Source: Planctomycetota bacterium
Lineage (GTDB): Bacteria; Planctomycetota; Planctomycetia; Gemmatales; Gemmataceae
DNA: 64,000 nucleotides
Assembly: GCA_029777335.1 (NCBI GenBank)
Contig: JAKOSN010000067.1
Span: 1 to 64,000, forward strand
Direction of reading: 5' to 3'
In this document: piece by piece, positions 27,601 to 35,278 of the stretch
Numbering within the stretch: the stretch's first letter is position 1
How the letters are laid out: every line of letters begins with the position of its first letter
Made by a program: the position numbers and the translations under genes
Notes under the pieces: generated by a model
What the model was told of the DNA's origin: nothing
The model's input: only the letters and a program-made list of their open reading frames with translations
Database searches by the model: none

Positions 27601-28518
27601 CGCCGCCCACATTGCTCGGAGTTGACCTTCCGAATCAGGTGCCAGCAGATTCCCGTGGACATCGTTGGAAATTCCTGCCCCAACCAGCACGCCGTAGATG
27701 TGATCACCCTGGGTAACCGCATCCTCCAACCGTTTGAGCAGAACGATCCCCGCACCCTCTCCAACGACCAAACCATCGGCACGAACATCGAAGGGAGAAC
27801 AACGGCCACTGGGTGAAAGGGCGCGAAGCTGGCTGAACCCCATCTGGGTGTAGAGGCAATCCGGGCGTGACACTCCCCCGGCCAGCATGGCGTCGCATCG
27901 GCCCGCAAGGAGTTCATCCACTGCTAACTTGATTGCATAGAGTGAGGAAGCACAGGCAGCGTCGAGTGTGAAACTTCCCCCGCCCAATCCAAATGCGTGG
28001 GCCAGCACCCCCGCGGGCAGTCCGGCAACATAGCGATTGCGTGGATCGGTCCTGCTCACGGAACCGGGGCGACGTAGAAGTTGTTCGGCGAAGGTCCGCC
28101 CCAGGATGTCCTCAGCCAGGCGTGAAGCGGTTTCAGTTGGAAGGACGATATTCCCAAGAATGACCCCGATGCGCTCACGCCGCAGAGGTGCTGTCACCGC
28201 ATCGTCAAAAGCCTGACGGCCCGCGTGCAGGACGAGATGAAACACCGGATCCAGTCCCGCCAGCACGGCAGAATCGAGAGCCAGGCCAGTGGTATCCAGA
28301 GTAAACGGATCGACAAAGTAGCCACGGTTGGAGTAGACTCGATCGGCCACTCCAGGGTGCTCATTCAGAGCGATCTCTGGTGGGAGCACCCAGCGGTCGG
28401 GAGGTACAGGGCGCGAGGTATCGATTCCCGCGCGAATAAGTGACCAGAACTGGTCGGGAGTGTGGCACTGCGAGGCAATCACCCCGATGCCAACAATCGC
28501 GACCCGAGAAGGAGTCAT
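21685..28518 (-). CDS. PfaC-like polyunsaturated fatty acid synthase subunit: KS-CLF-AT-double DH
   Basis: The protein has 2277 residues. KS domain 1-450 has the full triad Cys189 (DAACASS), His323 (ECHATGT) and His361 (ANIGHT). A second KS-like domain, 470-920, has Glu670 where Cys should be (TVSSEESSG), so it is a chain length factor. An acyltransferase follows at about 1030-1350 (FSGSGNHFPGMG; Ser1117 in GYSLGES). After a Pro-rich linker come four hot-dog units: about 1525-1690, 1740-1900, 1955-2100 and 2130-2277. The second and fourth keep the FabA His and Asp (His1788/Asp1792 in CHFVDDRVMPG; His2174/Asp2178 in AHFYQDPVWPG); the first and third lack His, so they form two double-hot-dog dehydratases. 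Marine PfaC lacks the AT, which sits in PfaB. The ATG at 28518 is chosen; a GTG four codons upstream is equally possible. Confidence 0.92.
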   Translation of the reverse strand: MTPSRVAIVGIGVIASQCHTPDQFWSLIRAGIDTSRPVPPDRWVLPPEIALNEHPGVADRVYSNRGYFVDPFTLDTTGLALDSAVLAGLDPVFHLVLHAGRQAFDDAVTAPLRRERIGVILGNIVLPTETASRLAEDILGRTFAEQLLRRPGSVSRTDPRNRYVAGLPAGVLAHAFGLGGGSFTLDAACASSLYAIKLAVDELLAGRCDAMLAGGVSRPDCLYTQMGFSQLRALSPSGRCSPFDVRADGLVVGEGAGIVLLKRLEDAVTQGDHIYGVLVGAGISNDVHGNLLAPDSEGQLRAMWAAYQRAGWEPQQTDLIECHATGTPVGDATEFASLRKLWEGRRAPQPCILGTVKANIGHTLTAAGAMGLIKVLLALKHETLPPGTNFTEPAPGLGYVESPFRLLSESVPWLRREEHTPRRAAINAFGFGGINAHLLLEEWFPEERSRSTPIPVSSRSVSDVSPSPIAVVGMDAHLGQWRGLEAVAHRLLGVNGESVVLQDPEKRWWGVEHAPWFQHENLTPRTFAGYRLPDLRIPVAQFRIPPRELEETLPQQLLMLQVVAGALTDVVGTPADRLHTGVFIGVGLDLNTTNFQLRWSLPAKIDHWNEELRLGLDAEQKRQWLDKLLEKLGPPLTANRTMGALGSIVASRIARQFHLGGPGFTVSSEESSGVQALLRGVRLLQQGEIDQAIVGTVDLAGEVRAMLTTHRLRPFSRRGQATPFSREADGTVMGEGAVALVLKRLHDAERDGDQIYALIDGIGSATGGDITSLSTSPSAHRLALDRACAEAHLSPAAIQYIETHGSGDPHEDHIEASALADLTFTNCILGSAKTAVGHTGAAAGLVSVLKAVLCLQRRVLPSLPFSGPLRSELATYAFSTHPSHWLRDRVAGSRHALVTSFGVDGNCHQVLLREAPSPRPSPPLLPAHREVLFACSADNVPGLVQRLTDLEGLIADTPLVSLAQRWHREHSPNQGQRAIALLARSHGELRQLLGAARTHLTEHPIERPGSVAMERIFYTPNPLGPQGELAFVFSGSGNHFPGMGRELGLAFPEVMRKQDRENHHLRGHLLPELFWERTNLDDLPTPDLIIGQVALATVVSDILATLGLRPQAALGYSLGESSALFALRAWTARDEMFRRMRTLPLFREDLSGECAAARRVWRLSPLEKVDWIAGVVPCPAATVRQALAGRERVYLLISNAPRECVLGGQRSAVEALLTQLGCGFYPLPGVSTVHCSIAQEVTADYHTMHLLPTTPPNDVRFYSSAWGRSYPVTAETAADAILAQAVSPVDFPALVEQTYRDGVRLFVEIGPGTSCTRMIGQILGDRPHWIRSACAPGDALGHLLRVIAGLVAERVPVNLDPLQQSLQDEANTLPGGPVVTLPLGGGPFEVPPLPHPSPVATPGEPEHPRASVTIAPAPSPQAPTEITMARAPVDPVLRQLSATVAAGAEAHQAHLRFSQRLTEIFSQQLGFQMSLMSQGAPVDVEPPPRAGEENTPSKKPCLLDRAQCLEFAVGSIARVLGTQFREVDSLPTRVRLPDEPLMLVDRIVAVEGEPLLLQAGRVITEHDIHSGAWYLDSGRIPTCIAIESGQADLFLCGYLGIDFRTRGLAVYRLLDAAVTFHRELPRAGETIQYDIHIDHFFRQGDTYLFRFHFEGSINGQLLLTMRDGCAGFFTEADLHAGKGIVLTELQRRPLPRQRPADWVDWVPIEGVESYTEAQLDALRVGDLAGCFGPRFQNLPLKHPLTIPGGRMRLVHRVVELDPRGGRYGLGAIRAEADIDPQAWFLTCHFVDDRVMPGTLMYECCLHTLRIFLIRMGFVGESERIVCEPIPGVASRLKCRGQVLETTRTVTYEVFLKQMDYRPAPAFLCDAFMYADGKLIVEITDMALQVSGLTREFLRTFWEGVAQTNPVVDSALSPRQFDRASVLAFAEGKPSQAFGDRYRPFDQGRFIARLPRPPYSFIDRVHPLQVPPWKMQSGGPILVEYDVPPDAWYFQAERQGTMPYAVLLEVALQACGWMAAYMGSALTSPIDLRFRNLGGSAIQHRPVTVTSGTLATEVHCTQVSSSAGMIIQNYRFEVRDQQGAVFAGDTYFGFFTLESLADQVGIREVAFYQPGEEEQQRGRRFAYPVTPPYPDRMLRMIDQVDLLVLDGGPKGLGLIEGSKTVDPEEWFFEAHFYQDPVWPGSLGLEAMVQLLKVIALERWGAEGRLRVQPVIAERPHRWVYRGQVVPENQRVTVQAWVTTVDEKRKTLWADGLLAVDGRIIYRMVDFALSLMGDE

Positions 28519-28558
28519 GGGGGGAGCCACCGTGAAGTTCAGGCGCGCAGCTCAGCAA

Positions 28559-28591
28559 GGCCCACGCCGGGTGTGAGGATCAGCGTGGGCC
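28559..28591 (-). promoter_or_regulatory. hairpin spanning the pfaA stop in the pfaA/pfaC-like gap
   Basis: Arms GGCCCACGC (28559-28567) and GCGTGGGCC (28583-28591) pair perfectly around a 15-base loop that includes part of the pfaA stop codon. It sits in the only non-overlapping junction of the seven-gene operon. There is no T-tract, so an RNA-processing, stabilising or partial attenuation role is more likely than full termination. Confidence 0.45.
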
Positions 28592-31500
28592 AGCGACAGG
28601 GAGTGGTGCTCGTTCACCCTTCCCACCTGCAGGAGAAACCGGGAGTCGATTGCGGCGGAACGCCTCGTTCAGCGAAGCATCAACCACACACTCGTAGTTC
28701 TCCAATCGGGCGATGAGAACGCCATTGCGATCGAGATAATCCAGGTCCACCAGAACCCGCTGCGGTGTCTGCTGAGTGATTCGCGCCTGCACCCGCGCTC
28801 CTTCACGGGGAAACGCGCGGCGGTACTGGCGATAGTTGCCGGCAAAACACGGAAGCGAGAACGAGCCAAGATACTGGTGACACCAAAGACACATCATCTG
28901 GAAACTGGCGTCGAGAACGAGGGGATCGGCGATCCAACTTTGACGGAGCGGTTGCCGGATCCACGCTGAGGGAGTTGGAGCCGGCGCTACCAGGGCGGAC
29001 ATCCCTTCCGGTGATGCCCCCTCGATGCGCTCCAACCCTTGCAAATCCGGACCGTGGAAGAGCAAGCGTTGATACACATCCGCCAGGGAATGGGGGTATG
29101 GGTGCAAGGGGACAACGGGAGTCGGAGCAGGAGTTGCGGGGAGTTGGTTCGCCAGGACGATTTCGCCCCTGGCATGGAGAAACTCGCGATCCGCGGCAAC
29201 CGAGCGCAACTCCACCTTAACCAGGAACATTCCGCCGGGTTGCCCGATGGCCTTTCCAGCAAGCACACGCAGGGGGAGTGTCTGCCCTGCGTCAAGCAGA
29301 ACCCCCTTGAAAACGCGCAGCTCGTTGCAGCCATGGAAGGCCAACCCGGGATTGCTATGCATCGCTCCCTGGGCCAGCCATTCCAGAATGACCGCCATGG
29401 GGAGGACGGCACGTTGATTGAGCACGTGAGATTGCAGGAACGGATACTGGTCGACTGTCATCTCGCGTTCGAAGGCGAGGGTGAGTGAAGTGGTGGGTTC
29501 CAGTGTGAGTGCGGGAGTGGGTTGGAACTCTGGCCAGGGGCCGCCCATCACCACCACCTCGACGGCGGGATCGTCCATCTGGCTTATTTCTTGAACCAGC
29601 AAGCGAGCCCCGGCGTCCAGCGGGATCAGTCCAATGCCTTCGCTGGCAAAGACTTTTTGCAGAGCGGGGGTGACCATGCCCCCTTCCCACGGTCCCCAAT
29701 TGACTGCCACCACGCGACAGTCCGGGCGTAGGCGTTTCTGCTCCCAGGCAAGCTTGTTCAAGACCTCATTGGCCATGGCGTAATCAACCTGGCCAGCACG
29801 TCCAAATCGTCCTGTGGAAGAGGAAAAGAGGACGAGGATTTGCAGCGGGTCCTGTGCCAGTGCAGCGAGCAGATGTTGCACCCCACCCACCTTGGTATCA
29901 AACACGCGCTGGAATTGGTCGTGGGTCTTGTCCTCAATACGTCGGTCGGCGAGAACACCAGCGCCGTGAATCACTCCGCGAACTGCACCAAACCCCGTGT
30001 GGATCTCTTCCACCAGGGTGCGGACGGCATTGGCATTGCGGACATCGACACTGTAGTAGACGGCCTTGCCACCCAGGGACTGGATGCGGCGCAGAGTGCC
30101 GGTAATCTCTCTCTCGGCTTGAATCTGGTGGTAACGATCCTGCACCTGCCGCGGTGTCAACGGGGTGTCACTATGCTGAAGAATAGCGCGTTTAATCTCC
30201 TGCTCAGATTGCAAGGGGACGAGCCAGTCGGGTTCGAGAGCAGGGCGATTGGTGCGGCCAAGAAGGATCAAGGTGGGTGCAAAGGCACGAGCAAGTTCCT
30301 CGGCCACGGCAGCGGTCACGCCTCGGGCACCTCCCGTGATCAGCACCACATCACCGGGCTGGAGAGGCCTGTGGTTTGGTGCAGGCATCGCTCGTTCAAC
30401 CAGCCGTAACTTGGTTCTCCCCTCCCCCGAGAGGCCGACCTCAACGGGGCCGTCGCGGAAGAGTTCCTCGACCACGGCCAGGGCAGCTTCGTCTGCATCG
30501 GTCCAGGTTACATCCACATCCAGCGCCTTGCAATGTACCTCGGGCCACTCCTGGCGCACGGTCTTGGTCAAGCCAGCAAGCCCCCCGGTGAGCGGTTCGG
30601 TTGGCATTGTGGCCCGTAAGCCAAAGGCACCATCGAGCCGAGAAACCGTGCCAAGCATCGCGTGACCGTTCTGAGCGGACTGACGCAACACCGGAGCTGC
30701 ACGCTGCACCAACCGCAAAATCTCCCAGAGTTCCACTTCGCAGACAGCTCGCGGAGGAGTCACCACAATCACGCCGGCAAGCGTAGTGGGGACCTCCAAC
30801 TGCTCGCTTTCGGATGCAGAGACCGGGGTTGCCTGATATCCAAGTTGATTAAGCCGGCTGACAATTGCCGAGGCCAGGCCACTCTCCTCGTGGGTCACCC
30901 AGATGGTCGCTCCGACAGGCAGCTTGATCGGTTCCCCTGCTACATTCACTTCCAGGGGCACGCTCGTTAACACGGCCCGATAGAGGGTGGACGGAGCGCG
31001 AGAAACTGAGTTGGAGGTGACGGGGGTGGCAGGTTCGACAACGGGAGCGGATATCGATGTCCCCGCGAGAAAGGTAAGAACCTGGCGAAGAGTGCGGAGG
31101 GTGCCGAGGTGTTCGGACTTGACCGGGGGAGCGGAGGGGAGTTTCTCCTGGACCGCAGAGAAGATTTCCACACGTTTGATGGAATCGATCCCCAGATCGG
31201 CGTCCAGCTCCATGTCCAGTTCAAGCATTTCCGGGGGATACCCGGTCTTCTCGGCGACAATTCCAAGGACCGTGGAGGAGAGTGCATCAACGGATGGTGC
31301 TGATACCGGCGCAGCCTCCTGCCTGGCGGCATTTGGAACCGACTTCTCGTTCTCATTCCCACCAAGGAAGGTGAGAACCTGGCGAAGAGTTCGGAGGGTG
31401 CCGAGGTGTTCGGACTTGACCGGGGGAGCGGAGGGGAGTTTCTCCTGGACCGCAGAGAAGATTTCCACACGTTTGATGGAATCGATCCCCAGATCGGCGT

Positions 31501-34500
31501 CCAGCTCCATGTCCAGTTCAAGCATTTCCGGGGGATACCCGGTCTTCTCGGCGACAATTCCAAGGAGTGTTTCCTTGAATGTGTCGTTCAGCGGTGCAGA
31601 AGTCTGAAGCGCAGAATTTGGAGCAGACGCGGCTGGTTTTTCCACGTCGTTAAAACTGCCGTTGTCGAGGAAGGCCAATACTTGTCGAAGTGTTCGCAAC
31701 GTTCCAAGATGCTCGGATTTTACCGGCGGGGCAGCAGGGAGCTTTTCCTGGAGAGCGGAGAAGATCTCGACCCGCTTGATGGAGTCAATTCCAAGATCCG
31801 CGTCCAGTTCCATATCCAGCTCGAGCATCTCGGTGGGGTAACCGGTTTTTTCCGCAACCACGCCGAGTAAGGTCTCGCGAATCCGGCTGTTGGTCGCAGC
31901 TGGAAACTGCATGGGCACCGTCGTGGGAGCCACCGCGGGTCGGGCGGTTGATCCCTGCGATGAAGTCGGTGCCACCACTTCTGGCCGGGATTCAGGAACA
32001 AGCGGGGAAGCCGCTGGCACGGCTGGGGATGGAGTGGGGACCATCGCGCGCGCCGGTTGTGAGGGCGCCGGTTGTGCGGGCGCCACCGGAGTTGGTATTC
32101 CACCGTTCATCAGGGCTTGCTGTTGCTGGAGCAAGCTCTGCACTACCTGGAGAGCGCGATCCTGCCCTTCCAGGAACTGTCGATGGAGCTGGGCGGTCTG
32201 TTCACTCATTTTCTGCAACGTGATGAGTCCATCCTGGGTCACGCGAAGGGCCTGGGAGAGACCCGCGGCAGAAAGGGGAGTAACCGGATCGGCAACCGGC
32301 GGAACGGCAGTTGGCGTCATCGTCGTTACCACAGGAGTCTCGGACCGGGACTGAGAAGCCGAAGGGCGCGGATGCATTCCATTTGCCTGGGGAGTTGGAG
32401 CCACGATGGATGCGGAATTCTGGGAAGAGGAGGGAGTGCTGGGTCGAGGTGTGGAATCCTTCTCAGTGCGTTGCGCAACGTGGTTGGCGCCACAGATGGG
32501 AATCACCAACCCTGGTTTCTTTGACCCAGTCTGGGGCTCGCTCATCCCTTCTTCCCAGCGCGACAACTCCACGCCAAATCCGCCCGCTGCCAGATGAGCC
32601 AGGGTTCGCGCCAGATCGACCATTCCCGAGCGTTTGCCACTGCTGGCATCGATGGCACAGACAGCATGAGATCGCTCACCAAGGATCGCCCCGACCAGCC
32701 CGGTAAGCTTGTTACTGGCCCCCACCTCGACAAAGGTGTGGAATCCGTCGCGATACATTTGCTCGATCAGATCAAGGAACGCCACCGGTTCGGCAAGTTG
32801 GCCAGCCAGGAGGGCACGCGCGGCTTCAACGTCCGCGGGATAGGGCTGGGCCGTGGTATTGGCGTACACTGGCAACTGAGGGGAGCGGAACGGGATTCTC
32901 TCCAACTCAGCCCGCAAGGGATGGCGCACCTCGGCGACCAGGCGACTGTGGAAGGCTGCCGCGACGGGCAAGCGAGTGCAGGCCAGGCCCCGAGCTCCAC
33001 AGATCTGGATGGCACGTGCAATCTCAGCGGTTGTCCCGGAGAGGATGCTCTGCTGCGGGGCGTTCCGGTTGGCAAGAACCAGGTCGAGCTTCTCCTCTTG
33101 TAACAGTTGTTCAACCGTGGTGAGCGGAGCACGGACGGCGAGCATTCCACCTCGATCACCACTCAATTGAGCCATCAAGCGACCACGGACTCGGGAGAGC
33201 TGATGGAGTGCATTCGCATCGAAGCAACCGGCAGCAAAGAGAGCCACGAGTTCGCCGTAACTATGACCGGCCACGCCATCCGGATAAATCCCAAAATGTG
33301 CCAGCACTTGCAGTGCACCAAGTGCGAGGGCTCCTAGTGCGGGTTGAGCAACATCGGTGGCGCGCAGGTTTTCCTCTCGCCGCCGACGGTCCTCCTCGGT
33401 GAAGGCTGGAAGAGGATAAATCAGATCGCTCAGGCGGGGAAGGGCGTCTCCGCTGGCCTCGGTCAGTGTCGCCAACATCTGGGGGAAGTGACAGGCAAGG
33501 TCACGTCCCATGCCGACGTACTGCGAACCCTGGCCTGGGAAGAGAAACGCGAGCTTACCCGTGGGGGTGCCAGTGCCCAGATACAATCCGTCCGGGGTGG
33601 CGATGATCCCCTGCCCCTCGCGTTGCCAGAGAGCGTGAAGCTGTTCTCGAAGCCGTGGAAGATCGTGACGGTTCTTTTCCAGTACCAGGAGAAGCCGAGC
33701 GGATTCCTTCACCGAAAAAGTCTGGCGTGTCTGGTGGGCTGCGAGGCACAACTCCTTCCAGGAACGCTCAACGAGCCATCCTTCGACCTGCTTGCGCAGC
33801 TGGGAACGATCCGAGGCGGAGAAAGCCACAATCTGCACATCACCATGCCAGTCGATTGGTTTGGAAGCAGGGAGATACTCCTCCAGAACACAGTGAAAGT
33901 TGCTCCCTCCAAATCCAAACGCGCTCACCGCGGCGCGGCGTGGGTGGCCTGTTCTTGGTAACCACGGTCGCTTCTCGGTGTTGACATAAAACGGCGAATT
34001 CCCCGCGGTCAACGGTTCAAGGGGATTGTCCACCTTGATGGTTGGCGGCAACACCTTGTGGTGCAGGGCGAGAGCGGCCTTGATCAGCCCGGCAGCTCCC
34101 GCAGCTGCCTTGGTATGTCCAATCATGGACTTCACGGAACCAAGCGCACACCAGGGAGTTGCATTGTCCCCGGCTGAGCCAGAATAGACCTCGCTTAGCG
34201 CTGTTACCTCGGCCAGATCTCCAGCTCGTGTTCCCGTTCCGTGGGCTTCCACCAGTTCGATCGTGTCGGGGGTGATTCCCGCCAGCTCATACGCCTGTCT
34301 CAGTGCCTTGACCTGACCGGATGGGCTTGGAGCGTAGATTGCATGCCCCTTGCCATCGCTGGAAGTTCCCATCGCACGAATCACCGCGTAGATGCGATCG
34401 CCGTCGCGTTCGGCATCGGCCAGGCGCTTCATGACCACACACCCCAGCCCCTCGCCCAGAATCGTCCCATCAGCGGCACGATCGAACGGCCGTGAATTGC

Positions 34501-35278
34501 CCGACGGAGATAGTGCCGGGGTTTTGCTGAAGCACATGTACATGAAGATATCGTTGAAGGTGTCCATCCCCCCGCCCAGCACCATCTCCGAGCGACCGGA
34601 GGTTAACTCCAAAATCGCCAGATGCATGGCGCTCAGGGAGCTGGCACACGCTGCATCGACGACGCAGTTGGTCCCCCCCAGATCGAGGCGGTTGGCAATG
34701 CGACCAGCCACCACGTTTCCCAGCAGACCGGGGAAAGAATCTTCCTGCCAGCCGACGTAGCTCTCGGCGATGCGCTGCATAACTCGCGCAACGGTGGTTT
34801 CATCCAGCCCCTCAGCCTGCAGCGCTCGGCGCCAGTGCGGATGTCCTAACCGGGCCCCCAGAGGAATGACGAGTTCGAGTGTCCCCGTTACCCCAAGAAT
34901 GACACTGGTCCGACGGCGATCAAAAGATTTCCCCCCTGTTCCATACCCGGCATGGTCAAGGGCCTGCCGAGCCACGACCAAACCCAGCAACTGGGTCGAG
35001 TCGGTTGCTTCGAGCGCATTCGGGGTGATGCCGAACTCCAGCGGAGGAAACGGAATGGGGTCGAGAAAGCCTCCCCGGGTTGCATAGGTGTGATCGGGAG
35101 TTTTGGGATCGCGATTGAAATAATCCTCAGGCTTCCAGTGGGTGGGAGGAACCTCGGTGATCGCATCCACACGAGCGAGGATGTTCGCCCAGTAACGGCG
35201 CAGGTCCTCAGCTTGGGGGAAAAGACAGCCAATCCCGATGATGGCCACCGGGACAGAAGGAGCAACGTCGGCGTTCAT
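28580..35278 (-). CDS. pfaA: PfaA-type polyunsaturated fatty acid synthase: KS-AT-3xACP-KR-DH
   Basis: The protein has 2232 residues. KS domain at about 10-465 with Cys211 (DAACASS), His346 and His388. AT at about 575-870 with FLFPGQGSQYVGMG and Ser673 in GHSYGE. A Pro/Ser-rich linker leads to three ACPs near 1160, 1260 and 1360, each with the phosphopantetheine site LGIDSIKRVEI. The KR at about 1640-1890 has GGARGVTAAVAEEL and SSSTGRFGRAGQVDYAMAN. The C-terminal PKS-type DH has His near 1950 (SHVLNQRAVLP, with Gln where HxxxG has Gly) and Asp near 2121 (VLDASFQ). It elongates and partly reduces the growing polyene chain. The ATG overlaps the pfaD stop (ATGA) with GGGAG upstream; a longer start at 35305 was rejected. 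Confidence 0.95.
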   Translation of the reverse strand: MNADVAPSVPVAIIGIGCLFPQAEDLRRYWANILARVDAITEVPPTHWKPEDYFNRDPKTPDHTYATRGGFLDPIPFPPLEFGITPNALEATDSTQLLGLVVARQALDHAGYGTGGKSFDRRRTSVILGVTGTLELVIPLGARLGHPHWRRALQAEGLDETTVARVMQRIAESYVGWQEDSFPGLLGNVVAGRIANRLDLGGTNCVVDAACASSLSAMHLAILELTSGRSEMVLGGGMDTFNDIFMYMCFSKTPALSPSGNSRPFDRAADGTILGEGLGCVVMKRLADAERDGDRIYAVIRAMGTSSDGKGHAIYAPSPSGQVKALRQAYELAGITPDTIELVEAHGTGTRAGDLAEVTALSEVYSGSAGDNATPWCALGSVKSMIGHTKAAAGAAGLIKAALALHHKVLPPTIKVDNPLEPLTAGNSPFYVNTEKRPWLPRTGHPRRAAVSAFGFGGSNFHCVLEEYLPASKPIDWHGDVQIVAFSASDRSQLRKQVEGWLVERSWKELCLAAHQTRQTFSVKESARLLLVLEKNRHDLPRLREQLHALWQREGQGIIATPDGLYLGTGTPTGKLAFLFPGQGSQYVGMGRDLACHFPQMLATLTEASGDALPRLSDLIYPLPAFTEEDRRRREENLRATDVAQPALGALALGALQVLAHFGIYPDGVAGHSYGELVALFAAGCFDANALHQLSRVRGRLMAQLSGDRGGMLAVRAPLTTVEQLLQEEKLDLVLANRNAPQQSILSGTTAEIARAIQICGARGLACTRLPVAAAFHSRLVAEVRHPLRAELERIPFRSPQLPVYANTTAQPYPADVEAARALLAGQLAEPVAFLDLIEQMYRDGFHTFVEVGASNKLTGLVGAILGERSHAVCAIDASSGKRSGMVDLARTLAHLAAGGFGVELSRWEEGMSEPQTGSKKPGLVIPICGANHVAQRTEKDSTPRPSTPSSSQNSASIVAPTPQANGMHPRPSASQSRSETPVVTTMTPTAVPPVADPVTPLSAAGLSQALRVTQDGLITLQKMSEQTAQLHRQFLEGQDRALQVVQSLLQQQQALMNGGIPTPVAPAQPAPSQPARAMVPTPSPAVPAASPLVPESRPEVVAPTSSQGSTARPAVAPTTVPMQFPAATNSRIRETLLGVVAEKTGYPTEMLELDMELDADLGIDSIKRVEIFSALQEKLPAAPPVKSEHLGTLRTLRQVLAFLDNGSFNDVEKPAASAPNSALQTSAPLNDTFKETLLGIVAEKTGYPPEMLELDMELDADLGIDSIKRVEIFSAVQEKLPSAPPVKSEHLGTLRTLRQVLTFLGGNENEKSVPNAARQEAAPVSAPSVDALSSTVLGIVAEKTGYPPEMLELDMELDADLGIDSIKRVEIFSAVQEKLPSAPPVKSEHLGTLRTLRQVLTFLAGTSISAPVVEPATPVTSNSVSRAPSTLYRAVLTSVPLEVNVAGEPIKLPVGATIWVTHEESGLASAIVSRLNQLGYQATPVSASESEQLEVPTTLAGVIVVTPPRAVCEVELWEILRLVQRAAPVLRQSAQNGHAMLGTVSRLDGAFGLRATMPTEPLTGGLAGLTKTVRQEWPEVHCKALDVDVTWTDADEAALAVVEELFRDGPVEVGLSGEGRTKLRLVERAMPAPNHRPLQPGDVVLITGGARGVTAAVAEELARAFAPTLILLGRTNRPALEPDWLVPLQSEQEIKRAILQHSDTPLTPRQVQDRYHQIQAEREITGTLRRIQSLGGKAVYYSVDVRNANAVRTLVEEIHTGFGAVRGVIHGAGVLADRRIEDKTHDQFQRVFDTKVGGVQHLLAALAQDPLQILVLFSSSTGRFGRAGQVDYAMANEVLNKLAWEQKRLRPDCRVVAVNWGPWEGGMVTPALQKVFASEGIGLIPLDAGARLLVQEISQMDDPAVEVVVMGGPWPEFQPTPALTLEPTTSLTLAFEREMTVDQYPFLQSHVLNQRAVLPMAVILEWLAQGAMHSNPGLAFHGCNELRVFKGVLLDAGQTLPLRVLAGKAIGQPGGMFLVKVELRSVAADREFLHARGEIVLANQLPATPAPTPVVPLHPYPHSLADVYQRLLFHGPDLQGLERIEGASPEGMSALVAPAPTPSAWIRQPLRQSWIADPLVLDASFQMMCLWCHQYLGSFSLPCFAGNYRQYRRAFPREGARVQARITQQTPQRVLVDLDYLDRNGVLIARLENYECVVDASLNEAFRRNRLPVSPAGGKGERAPLPVAGPR
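31071..31269. repeat. direct repeat copy A: third ACP of PfaA
   Basis: This 199-base segment matches 31368-31566 at a fixed offset of 297 bases (99 codons) with only two differences by direct reading. It encodes the third ACP, while the first ACP (about 31670-31870) is similar in protein but has many silent differences. Confidence 0.9.
31368..31566. repeat. direct repeat copy B: second ACP of PfaA
   Basis: Partner of 31071-31269. Near identity including silent sites points to recent duplication or gene conversion of one ACP unit. The reading frame is kept. Confidence 0.9.

Noticed and set aside
31071-31566. Direct repeats that could suggest a mobile element or CRISPR
   Set aside because: They are in frame and encode ACP domains; unit size and content do not fit CRISPR or insertion sequences.
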